This document shows, piece by piece, positions 27,377 to 35,156 of a stretch of 36,873 nucleotides of DNA. Location: contig JAHZLH010000032.1 of the NCBI GenBank assembly GCA_022599915.1, forward strand, positions 1 through 36,873. The letters run 5' to 3'. Below the pieces are notes generated by a model, which worked only from the letters and a program-made list of their open reading frames with translations, was not told the origin of the DNA and did not search any database. This DNA comes from Actinomycetes bacterium. GTDB lineage: Bacteria > Actinomycetota > Actinomycetes > S36-B12 > GCA-2699445. The position numbers and the translations under genes were made by a program. Within the stretch, counting starts at the first letter, position 1. Every line of letters starts with the position of its first letter.

Positions 27377-28930
27377 TTAATCCTGAAGTTCGATTTCGCC
27401 GGGGCGCCAGGTCTTCTCAAACCATGCCTCCAAGGGCCCGTACAACCGAATAATCGCGAACCAGGTCTTCCCGGGTCGAGTTTGGATCCAGTTACCCACA
27501 TTTTCCGCAGGGCGATCCGGGCCGAACGTGAGATTCACGCTGCCGTCCGCTTCGGTGACAAGGTCTGGTCTCATACTGTTGACGCTTGGGAAAGCCTGCT
27601 CCGGCGTTTGGAGCATTGACCGGGTTTGCACGTCGTAAACGACTAGGGACCAGAAGTTTTTCGCAGGTACGTCCGGTGGAATATGCATGGAGTAGTTACG
27701 GTCGCCCTCCAACCAGGCACCGCTACTATCACGAGCGACCGCCGCATACTGCGAACCCACGCCCGGCATCTTCAAGATCATGGCTGGGGTGTTTACGGTC
27801 GCCATGTAATAGAACATCAGGCGCGCGTCGGCGTCGACGCCACCCGCGCCGTCGTTAACCAAGTAGCGGTAGTCATTGCCGTACAGCATGTTGTACCACA
27901 TGCTGTTTTCTTCACCGTATAAATATGCTTCCGGTGCACGGGGAGCGAAAGTAACCGCACGCGCATACGCATTCCCCACCATCACACCACGCTCAAGGAC
28001 TTCACGCTGCCGATCTGAAGGTTCGAACGGTTCACCCTTCCGGATCCCCAGCAGGCTTGCCATACCGAGAATCTCGGGATCAAAGGCTTCCGGCGGTTCT
28101 TTGTCGATAGTCCGGTGGATCTCTTCAAAAAAGGATTCGTGATTGGAGTGGATCGTGTTCACTTCCGCCCCGGACATGTTCTTCCAGATCATGGGAGGGG
28201 GGTTGTCTTTGTCCCTTAACGCATACGATTTGATCCCATTTCGGAACAGTTCGGAAGCGGGTTTGGTGTCACCGTCAACCAACATTCCACGGCACGGTAG
28301 CCAGTTCACGTAGGTCGGGGTGTGGGCCACGAAGTAACTGTCGCCTTCATGTTCTACGAGTTCGCCATTTTCTTTATCACGCAGCGGACCCGAGTAGTCG
28401 GGCCCTAGCACCAAATACTTGCCGCCTTGACCGCGATCGGGCCCCGGAGAACCCATATCAATCACGAAGGAAAATGTTGCATCGTTGATAGTGCTAGGCC
28501 CACAGTTCGGTGGGATTTCTACAACAACAGGTCCCGATTCCTCTAGATCGAGGACGCCGAAGGCGTAGACGGTGTCGGTGTTACCCGTCAGGAACAGACT
28601 GTTGGAATCCATTAAGTCGTCGAAAATCACCCAGCGATTTTCGACCGGACCAGGCTCAATAAAGTCGGCTATGCCCTTGCGGATTGCCTCTAAGCTCGCC
28701 ACGGGAACCATGCTGATGAAGAGCGAAGTGGCTCGATTCATATCCTCAAGGTCATAGGCATCGTTCAGGCTGTCCATAGTGGGAAATCCATCAACAAAGG
28801 ACAGCGACGATCCAGGAAGTTCCAGTGAATCTGATGTCAGCAAATCTTCGGGGATGTCGTTGTTGTAGTTCTGCGTAGGCACGCTTGGACCTTCCTCAGT
28901 TGTTGTGGAGCTATTGCTCAGGCCATTCAA
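27377..28930 (-). CDS. DUF1254 / DUF1214 domain protein
   Basis: A 517-residue protein. The N-terminal half is DUF1254-like (TLFISMVP, SLFLTGNTDTVYAFGVLDLEESGPVVVEIPP), and the C-terminal half is DUF1214-like (SMHIPPDVPAKNFWSLVVYDVQTRSML, NWIQTRPGKTWFAIIRLYGPLEAWF). The combined family is often annotated as a cell-envelope or secreted protein; here no signal peptide is seen, and the N-terminus is polar. Role unknown. Divergent from a MoaF-like gene 208 bases away. Confidence 0.9.
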   Translation of the reverse strand: MNGLSNSSTTTEEGPSVPTQNYNNDIPEDLLTSDSLELPGSSLSFVDGFPTMDSLNDAYDLEDMNRATSLFISMVPVASLEAIRKGIADFIEPGPVENRWVIFDDLMDSNSLFLTGNTDTVYAFGVLDLEESGPVVVEIPPNCGPSTINDATFSFVIDMGSPGPDRGQGGKYLVLGPDYSGPLRDKENGELVEHEGDSYFVAHTPTYVNWLPCRGMLVDGDTKPASELFRNGIKSYALRDKDNPPPMIWKNMSGAEVNTIHSNHESFFEEIHRTIDKEPPEAFDPEILGMASLLGIRKGEPFEPSDRQREVLERGVMVGNAYARAVTFAPRAPEAYLYGEENSMWYNMLYGNDYRYLVNDGAGGVDADARLMFYYMATVNTPAMILKMPGVGSQYAAVARDSSGAWLEGDRNYSMHIPPDVPAKNFWSLVVYDVQTRSMLQTPEQAFPSVNSMRPDLVTEADGSVNLTFGPDRPAENVGNWIQTRPGKTWFAIIRLYGPLEAWFEKTWRPGEIELQD

Positions 28931-29138
28931 TCTAGAGCGTGCGCGATGCAGACACCACTCACACGATCATGGTTGACAGTGAGTTTTCCGCATCTCGAAT
29001 CAAGCGGGAACCCCTCGTCGCATCCCCGCCGGCCGAAGCAAATCGGATGGCTCAGCGAGACGACCAATCACTTGGCTGCAATGAGCAAATCAGTAACCTC
29101 GGATACGGTCGCAACAGGATTTCTTCGGAGGAATAAAC

Positions 29139-29459
29139 ATGACTCAATCTGACGCAATCGGCCACTTCGATGGCAAGACAATCAGCTATACCTATGACAA
29201 TGGCTGGGATTTCAGCAATACCTTCGAGGGCAATATTCGGGTCACTATGAGCCCACGCCGTGGTGAACTACGCGAACCAGTGCAGATTCGCGAACTGCGA
29301 CCGAACGTATTTCTTGTCTCTTGGATAGATGGTGAGATGGGACTGCTCGCCCAAGTCATCGATCTCGACAACCGCACCGTACTCGCCGCGATTCCGTCCG
29401 AGAGCGCACCGACGGAAACCGAGATCATCAAAGCGACGATCTCCGCCTTCGATGAGTGA
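29139..29459 (+). CDS. MoaF-like (lipocalin-fold) protein
   Basis: A 106-residue protein reading GKTISYTYDNGWDFSNTFEG, then VQIRELRPNVFLVSWIDGEMGLLAQVIDLDNRTVLA. This matches the MoaF-related and phenolic-acid-decarboxylase-like small barrel domain. Start well supported by TCGGAGGAATAAAC before the ATG. Members of this domain family bind small aromatic or amine compounds; no substrate can be assigned. A strong terminator lies 150 bases downstream. Confidence 0.72.
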   Translation: MTQSDAIGHFDGKTISYTYDNGWDFSNTFEGNIRVTMSPRRGELREPVQIRELRPNVFLVSWIDGEMGLLAQVIDLDNRTVLAAIPSESAPTETEIIKATISAFDE

Positions 29460-29608
29460 TAGTCCCCGAACATCGGAGTGGCAGCCCGCGGGTTTCAGAC
29501 GACATGGCGATCATCTAGTGAGGACCGGGAACGAAAATGGGAGTGTCGACTAGCGTCGGCTACATGAAACCGGATCGAGGCCTGAGAATCCCCTCTTAAG
29601 GCTCTTCG

Positions 29609-29645
29609 ATCGCCCTACACCTCACGTCGTGGTGTGGCGATTTTC
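29609..29645 (+). terminator. Rho-independent terminator
   Basis: ATCGCC ... ACACC, loop, GGTGT ... GGCGAT followed by TTTTC. Good stem and T run on the plus strand, downstream of the MoaF-like gene. Confidence 0.7.
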
Positions 29646-29742
29646 TGCACTAACTGTTGTTACAGGTACCAGCCACAATGAGACCCCGTTTTAGCATGGT
29701 CTTAACCACCTCAGCACCTGGCTTCTGCTCATGCGGTCCTGA

Positions 29743-31470
29743 CTATCCAGTTCCGGGGATACGGCAGCGCTTCTTTGGCTGATTCTTTACTTTCCACGAC
29801 CGTGACCACTTCTCGGGTTGGGCCCCCAAGAAGTCGGGGAACTTAGCCACGACTTTGGCAGTAAAGGTCAGCCCAACCGTACAACTCGGCTTGATTCTTA
29901 TCGCCTTGCTGCCGGCTGTGCTCTCGCGGCCCTTGCCCTTCTTCTTAGTGATGTCGCAGTTAATCCGCTCGGCTTTGCCGGTTAACCGTTTGCCCTTGAG
30001 GAAACACTTCGCTTTTATCTTCGTCAGTTCGCCGTCAGTGCCTTCCCAGTTGACGATCTGGGTCCGCTTCATGAACTTAATGTCTTTACTCGCTTTCCGA
30101 GCATCCACAATCAGATAAGGCTTGCGAGGTTTCGGAGTTGGGTTGGGAGTAATAGTCGGCGATGGCACCGGTGCGGGACTTGCCGTCGGGCCCGCCGTCG
30201 GATTTACCGGAGGCACAAAGGGTGGCGGCGGGTTAAACGGAATGATGGGGATGATGACGCTGAGACCGTACCGGCGAACAGAGTTTTGGATCTCTTGCAC
30301 GCCAGGATCAGGTATCTGAAAATCTGAATTCGATACCCACAGTCCGCCATTGGGGTCGAATGCGACCGAACCTGGATCATCGATCAAAGTATTGGGCCCG
30401 ACAATGCGAAGGATGGGCTGCGGGTTGTCCGGCCAATAAACGTTCACGGCGTTCGGTTTGGTGTTTGCCACCCAGATGCTGTACGGCTGTTGTAGCTGGT
30501 CGGAACCTGGGCCGATCGTAATGCCTTCTGGTGTGTTTAGACCGGTGCCGGCAGTGCCAGACAACGTCGTCGCCTGGCTGAGGTTGCCTGTGAGCGCGTT
30601 GCCGCGATAGCTCTGCAAAGTCCCGTTTGAGCCAGAAATCCAGAAGGTCGTATCAGTCAATGTTGAATCAGGGACGATAGCGACGCCCCACGGCCGTGAA
30701 GGCACATTACTCGTTGAAGCCGGATCGAGGACCCAGTCAGGCTTTTTGTTGATAACGCCATTGCATCCGGTGACGTTGAACGCCAGGATTTTATTCTCGT
30801 TTCTTGAGCCCTGATTCGGTCCTGGGTTGGCAACCAGAATCACGGTTTGACTGGAGTCGGGATGCACCTGAATCTGTTTCGGATCACCATTTTGTCCGAA
30901 CAGTAGACCTGTCTTGTTCCCAGTGACCTGACAATCGGGCGTGAGGACTTTTGCCGTGTCGCCTCCGCTTAGCGGCAACTGGGACTCGGCGAGCCGCAGT
31001 AACCCAGCATTTTCGGTACCAACCCAGAGATTCCCAGCGGCGTCAAAACTTAATCCCAGCGGTCCTTGGACACGCGTATAGGGGAACTTCACTGCATTCT
31101 TGTTGATTTTGATGGTCGCGGTGGGTGGTTGATTCACCGATCCAAACTGTTGCTGCTCCCCGTAGCTGTACATGGTGATTGATTCATAATCTTGGCGATT
31201 ATTAGCGACCCAGAGATTTCCATAGCGGTCAAAGGCCATGCCATATGGGGCGTTAAGGCCGGTTTGATCATCAGCGAAAGCCCCGACAAAACTGAGGTTA
31301 GGCGCAATGTCCTCGTCGTCCGCCTGTGATGCAGGTGTTCCCACGAACATCACCAGGCTGGCGGCGAGGAGCGAGACGATAGCCATCAAGGCCCAGATGA
31401 TCCGCAACTCCCCTACACTGCGCTCTCGACTCGATGTTGTCGTGGTTTTCGATGGCGTCAGCGGATTCAT
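29743..31470 (-). CDS. Secreted NHL-type beta-propeller protein
   Basis: A 575-residue exported protein. Signal/anchor segment (about 23-50, IIWALMAIVSLLAASLVMFVGTPASQA), then propeller-type repeats such as LNAPYGMAFDRYGNLWVANNR, GPLGLSFDAAGNLWVGT, PWGVAIVPD and DPGSVAFDPNGGLWVSN. A Pro/Thr linker (about 405-445) leads to a basic C-terminal domain with four Cys (CFLKGK, CDITKKK, CTVGLTF, CRIPG). No catalytic residues are seen; probably surface binding. Similar in layout to the broken genes at 20538 and 31560. Confidence 0.82.
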   Translation of the reverse strand: MNPLTPSKTTTTSSRERSVGELRIIWALMAIVSLLAASLVMFVGTPASQADDEDIAPNLSFVGAFADDQTGLNAPYGMAFDRYGNLWVANNRQDYESITMYSYGEQQQFGSVNQPPTATIKINKNAVKFPYTRVQGPLGLSFDAAGNLWVGTENAGLLRLAESQLPLSGGDTAKVLTPDCQVTGNKTGLLFGQNGDPKQIQVHPDSSQTVILVANPGPNQGSRNENKILAFNVTGCNGVINKKPDWVLDPASTSNVPSRPWGVAIVPDSTLTDTTFWISGSNGTLQSYRGNALTGNLSQATTLSGTAGTGLNTPEGITIGPGSDQLQQPYSIWVANTKPNAVNVYWPDNPQPILRIVGPNTLIDDPGSVAFDPNGGLWVSNSDFQIPDPGVQEIQNSVRRYGLSVIIPIIPFNPPPPFVPPVNPTAGPTASPAPVPSPTITPNPTPKPRKPYLIVDARKASKDIKFMKRTQIVNWEGTDGELTKIKAKCFLKGKRLTGKAERINCDITKKKGKGRESTAGSKAIRIKPSCTVGLTFTAKVVAKFPDFLGAQPEKWSRSWKVKNQPKKRCRIPGTG

Positions 31471-31559
31471 GTGTCATTTACTTTCAGTCGAGACAAAAGA
31501 TAAAATACTGGGTTTTCGAATGGGTCTCTAGAGTTCACGCAAGTATTGGTCAATCGAAC

Positions 31560-32035
31560 TAGGGGCAATGACATTTCACCTCTGCAAAACACAGCGACCC
31601 AAGATGTGAGAACAACAGCCCGTCGCTTGCTGGGGCCAACGGTTACCGGGTCCTTGGCACGAACCTCTACGACGTATTTGGTGCCCGTTTGCAGACTCTT
31701 TCCGGGTTTCAGTCGCTTCCAGGTGTGACTGAATTAATTACTCCCTCTGCCATTGCCTGGATTAGTGACGTAGGCGAACTTCCCATTCGGTGCGATAGCC
31801 ACTCCTCATGGCTCTCGACCCACCGTCACGGTGACTATTTGATTCAACTAAGCAGCAATCACGGTCAGTGAACCTGGACCGGTTTCGTCGCCTCGGTTGG
31901 TTGCATCAAGGCATTTGCCATTGGGGCCCACCGCGATCCCTCGTGGTTGGAGTCCGACGTTGTTGATCGTGGCTGCCACGGACTTTGTGCCGGAGTCAAT
32001 GAGCGCTGTAGATGAGCGGAGCGATTTGGGAGGGT
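31560..32035 (-). pseudogene. YVTN beta-propeller / Fn3-like pseudogene with three stops
   Basis: One frame reads TALIDSGTKSVAATINNVGL, QPRGIAVGPNGKCLDATNRG, then LNQIVTVTVG, GVAIAPNGKFAYVTNPGNG, and finally the Fn3-like LKPGKSLQTGTKYVVEVRAKD. It holds three in-frame stops (TAG, TGA, TAA). The TGA stands where the sister repeat has CGA (PRGIAVGPNG versus P*GVAIAPNG), a single C-to-T change. No start codon or signal peptide remains: the 5' part is gone and the fragment abuts the end of the delta-60 gene. Confidence 0.75.
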
Positions 32036-32050
32036 AGACGCAACGTGCGG

Positions 32051-33325
32051 CTATCGGATCTTGGTCCTGACGGTGGTGGCAGGCCCGGGAGCCACATCGT
32101 TAACGGCTCGGACCTGAATCTTGACCTTGGTTCCCCGTGGGTACGTGCGCAAATTATTGACTTTCTGTGTCATCCGGGTGACCCCTGCGCCACTGCCGAT
32201 GGTGCGCCACGGACTCCATTTCGCTGATGCCTTTTCTCCCAATTTCTTGGACTTGGCCTTGATCCGGAAGTCGTAGCTGGTGACTGCGGCACCACCGTCC
32301 TCGGCTGGCGCTTTGATCGTGAGTAGATAACTCCGCTTGCTCTTGCCTTTGCTCTTGCCGGTCTTCTTGACCTTGATCTTTGCCTTGGCGACCTTGCCAG
32401 GGGCGGTCGCTACCGGCGGCGTCGGACCCGCGACCGGCGGCGGACTCGGGGCCGGCGGTGGAATGGTGGCAGGTGGCGTAGGAGCCGCGGGCGGCGGACT
32501 CGGGGCGGCGGGAGGTACCGCAGGTGTCACCCCGGCGGACACGCTCGACGCCACTGATGTGCCGGCGGCGTTTATGGCGGTGGCAGTGAAGGTGTAGCTC
32601 GTGCCATTAGTCAGGCCCGTGACAACGCACGACGTCGATGTCGTCGTGCAGGTGGCCCCACCCGGGGAGGCAGTCGCCGTGTAGGACTTGATCGCTGCGC
32701 CATCATCAGATGCTGGCGCGCTCCACGACACCGTTGCCTGGCCGTTGCCGGCAGCAGCGGTTACGCCGGTCGGTGCTCCAGGAGGTGCGACAGACCACAG
32801 CCGCGCCACCCGGTCGATGTTTGGGTCGCCACCGACATTGGTAATGCCGCCCCCGATCAGGTACTTCCCACCGGTGAGCTCCTTGGCGGAGTAGACCGGG
32901 CCGTTCAGGGTTGGCGGGGTGAAGGAGGTGCCCCGGCTGCCATCGGCATTCAACCGCGCCACCTGATTGGTGAAGCTCCCCCCAATCAGATACTTCCCAT
33001 CACCAAGCTCGGCAACGGCATAGACCAGGGCATTCACGGCCGGCGAGGTGAAAGAACCGTCACGGGTGCCATCAGCGTTCAATCGCGCCACATAGTCGGT
33101 ATTCGCGTCACCACCAGCATCGGTGAAGCTCCCCACGATCAAATACTTCCCATCATTGAGCCCGGCAACCGCTTCGACCGAGCCGACCCCTGCAAAGGTC
33201 GGTGGCGTGAAGGAGTCGTCGCGGGTGCCATCGGCGTTCAACCGCGCCACGTAGTCGGTATTCGCGTCACCACCAGCATCGGTGAAGCTCCCCCAATCAT
33301 CGGCTGATGTCACCGTTATTGCCAC
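32051..33325 (-). CDS. Delta-60 repeat / Fn3 secreted protein, 5'-truncated
   Basis: About 424 codons. The N-terminal third has delta-60 repeats (DGKYLIVGSFT ... YVARLNADGTRDDSF, about 53 residues each). Then a clear Fn3 domain (about 183-268, PGAPTGVTAAAGNGQATVSWSAPASDDG ... TATAINAAGTS), a Pro/Ala linker (about 270-305), and a basic Fn3-like tail with SYDFRIKAKSKK and KWSPWRTIGSG. No signal peptide: repeat homology starts abruptly at about 33294, and the GTG start at 33325 adds only unrelated codons. Probably a 5'-deleted remnant of a surface protein. Confidence 0.75.
   Translation of the reverse strand: MAITVTSADDWGSFTDAGGDANTDYVARLNADGTRDDSFTPPTFAGVGSVEAVAGLNDGKYLIVGSFTDAGGDANTDYVARLNADGTRDGSFTSPAVNALVYAVAELGDGKYLIGGSFTNQVARLNADGSRGTSFTPPTLNGPVYSAKELTGGKYLIGGGITNVGGDPNIDRVARLWSVAPPGAPTGVTAAAGNGQATVSWSAPASDDGAAIKSYTATASPGGATCTTTSTSCVVTGLTNGTSYTFTATAINAAGTSVASSVSAGVTPAVPPAAPSPPPAAPTPPATIPPPAPSPPPVAGPTPPVATAPGKVAKAKIKVKKTGKSKGKSKRSYLLTIKAPAEDGGAAVTSYDFRIKAKSKKLGEKASAKWSPWRTIGSGAGVTRMTQKVNNLRTYPRGTKVKIQVRAVNDVAPGPATTVRTKIR
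33093..33134. repeat. Direct repeat, copy A (42 bp)
   Basis: Identical to 33252-33293 and 159 bases away (53 codons, one delta-60 unit). Identity at DNA level suggests recent duplication within the repeat array. Confidence 0.8.
33252..33293. repeat. Direct repeat, copy B (42 bp), at truncation point
   Basis: Identical to 33093-33134. Homology to the delta-60 family ends right at its upstream edge, so it marks the likely deletion breakpoint. Confidence 0.75.
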
Positions 33326-33455
33326 GGTTAGCGGGCATCAGGAGCAGTGCCGCCACATCTGCGAGTTCCTGTCGCGACAACACCAGGCCCGCCGGCACCA
33401 CGTTTCCTATCCAGAGACGAGCAAGCGACCCCAGGCAGCCGATAGCATCACAACT

Positions 33456-33794
33456 ATGTCCTCACGCAAGACTGCAGCAGCCGACGACAGGTCCTGGTTG
33501 GGAATGATCACCGTTGCCAGCGTAGCTCTGCTCGCCGGTTTCCTGCTCACAGGTTGCAACGCCCAGGACCAGCAAGCGGAAGCAGCCTGGCGACAGATCG
33601 ACTTGGAACAAGGGTTATACGGTTCGTCGCCATGGCGTTACTGCGACCTTCGTAACGGCAAGCCAAAAACCCCAGAATCCCCTCGGTACTTTCGCCTAAC
33701 TGCAGAGGAGAACGGTTTCATGCTCAGCCAAGAAGAAGCGACAGACTGGCTCGATACCGTTTGCACCTACCGCTGGTGGCGAGAAATCGGCTGA
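33456..33794 (+). CDS. Small putative lipoprotein
   Basis: A 112-residue protein with a lipoprotein signal peptide: a polar, basic N-terminus, hydrophobic core (about 19-31) and lipobox LLTGC. The mature part is acidic and Trp/Tyr-rich (WRYCDLRNG, TDWLDTVCTYRWWREIG) with two further Cys. No family recognised. The start is the ATG at MSSRKTAA; the open frame upstream only runs through non-coding sequence. Confidence 0.65.
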   Translation: MSSRKTAAADDRSWLGMITVASVALLAGFLLTGCNAQDQQAEAAWRQIDLEQGLYGSSPWRYCDLRNGKPKTPESPRYFRLTAEENGFMLSQEEATDWLDTVCTYRWWREIG

Positions 33795-34125
33795 CAGGGC
33801 CTTGACCCGGGCTACTCCCCTGACTACACCTTCATCGGTGGGGCTCGAGTTCCCTGCCGCCGTCTACAAGACGAATCCGCCCGCCCCTGGTGTGCGGGCC
33901 CATGACCGGCCAATACGTCGAAATCGGCGGCGGCCATAAGCGACTGCGAGTCAGGAGAGGCCCCTGCGGTCTCCCGTCTTGCGGCTGCTAGTTGGAGTAC
34001 TGGTCAGTCAGGCGACGCAACCCAATCCCCAAACCGGGGATGCTCCAAGTCGCAGTCGACAGCCTGGAGGGTGGCTGCCTCTGCGACGGTTATGACCGCG
34101 ACTCCGTCCGATACCGGCCGAAACA
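33795..34125. other. Gap with only short ORFs
   Basis: No recognised gene. A 29-codon ORF at 33902-33991 (ending RRGPCGLPSCGC) is followed in the same frame, after its TAG, by the 45-codon ORF at 33992-34129. A small hairpin ATCCCC/GGGGAT lies near 34025-34041. Possibly decayed phage sequence; no tRNA or attachment-site repeat was found. Confidence 0.4.
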
Positions 34126-34129
34126 ATGA
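33992..34129 (+). CDS. Small ORF coupled to the HNH-protease gene
   Basis: From TTG, 45 residues including NPIPKPGMLQVAVDSLEGGC. The TGA overlaps the ATG of the next gene by four bases (ATGA), the pattern of a translationally coupled pair. Unrecognised; the weak start and the immediately preceding in-frame stop argue it may be residue of a longer gene. Confidence 0.3.
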   Translation: MEYWSVRRRNPIPKPGMLQVAVDSLEGGCLCDGYDRDSVRYRPKQ

Positions 34130-34944
34130 CCGGCCGCCAATGGGGAGGAAGACGAGCACAACGAATCAGACAACAATTCAAACCATTGATCGAAGCGTGC
34201 GAAGTGGTCTGCCACTTCTGCGGCCGCCTCATCATCCCCGGCCAACGATGGGACATCGACCACATCGAGGCACACGCCAACGGCGGCGGCGAACGCAACT
34301 ACATGGAAAGATTCACCACACAAACATTCAAAGCATCCGTGACCCGAGGCGCAGGTAAACGCGCACCACTGCTCACGTTGCATAACTACAAACAGTTCCC
34401 CGTTGGTAAACCAATCGAATGGGACATCCAACCCGACGGACTGTGGTGCAAGTGGCAGCTCGATCTGAAATCAGAAGCCGGTGCCGAAGCATTCCGGCAA
34501 GCCGACGAAGGCTTCGTCACAGGCCTATCGGTTGGCTTCGCTGCCGGACCCGAAGACCGCGTCGAAGAGATCGACGACCAGTTGCATGTCACCCGAGGCC
34601 CAGCCGAACTACGCGAAGTGTCACTGGTATCCGTACCCGCATACGCAGACGCAACAGTTGAAGCCACCCGAACAGCCACACCACCCAGCAAGAAACCAAC
34701 AGGCAACCTATCCACCAGACTCCGACAACTGAAAGCAAAACAAATAAGCGAACGGGTACTCCTCGCACGGCTAGGACCAGAAGCACGCGCCGACTACGAA
34801 CGAATCACACTCCAACGCTTCCACAAAGAATGCGCTGGACTCCTGTACCAAGGCGACCAGTTGCGGCTCAACGGTGACGGCAGCTTCACGCCATACGGAC
34901 CCAAACGGACACTCATCGCCAAAGCCCTCGACCTCGGACTGTGA
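34126..34944 (+). CDS. HNH (half) / HK97-type prohead protease fusion
   Basis: 272 residues. The N-terminus (about 23-58) is the first half of an HNH nuclease: CHFC, then DIDHIEAHANGG and the Asn of the motif. The usual second half with CxxC and NxxK is absent. Directly after, from about Met60, it reads as a caudoviral prohead maturation protease (peptidase U35/S78): LHNYKQFPVGK with the catalytic His86, FVTGLSVGF with Ser135, and LREVSLVSVPAY. Such proteases trim capsid scaffold during head assembly, so this gene is phage-derived. The C-terminus after about 180 is unmatched. Met60 could be an internal start for the protease alone. Codons are A/C-rich, unlike the neighbours. Confidence 0.7.
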   Translation: MTGRQWGGRRAQRIRQQFKPLIEACEVVCHFCGRLIIPGQRWDIDHIEAHANGGGERNYMERFTTQTFKASVTRGAGKRAPLLTLHNYKQFPVGKPIEWDIQPDGLWCKWQLDLKSEAGAEAFRQADEGFVTGLSVGFAAGPEDRVEEIDDQLHVTRGPAELREVSLVSVPAYADATVEATRTATPPSKKPTGNLSTRLRQLKAKQISERVLLARLGPEARADYERITLQRFHKECAGLLYQGDQLRLNGDGSFTPYGPKRTLIAKALDLGL

Positions 34945-35156
34945 CCACACCACCCCAACATCACAGAAAGTAACCAAAACCAGACGAAAACCAGCACACC
35001 CGTTTTTTGTAGCATGCATGCAAGACCTCGAACTCCCATGAATGAAATAAATCCCCCACACAGGATCGGGGTTCTGGGGCACATCAATCGGGTGGCTACG
35101 CAGAGTGATGGGGATGGCTGGTGGATGGCAGTAGTTGGCTACAGGATTGGAGCGTT

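Noticed and set aside
33795-34125. tRNA gene or attachment site at the phage-like boundary
   Set aside because: No cloverleaf or TpsiC-like GGTTCGAATCC sequence, and no direct repeat flanking the island was found by eye.
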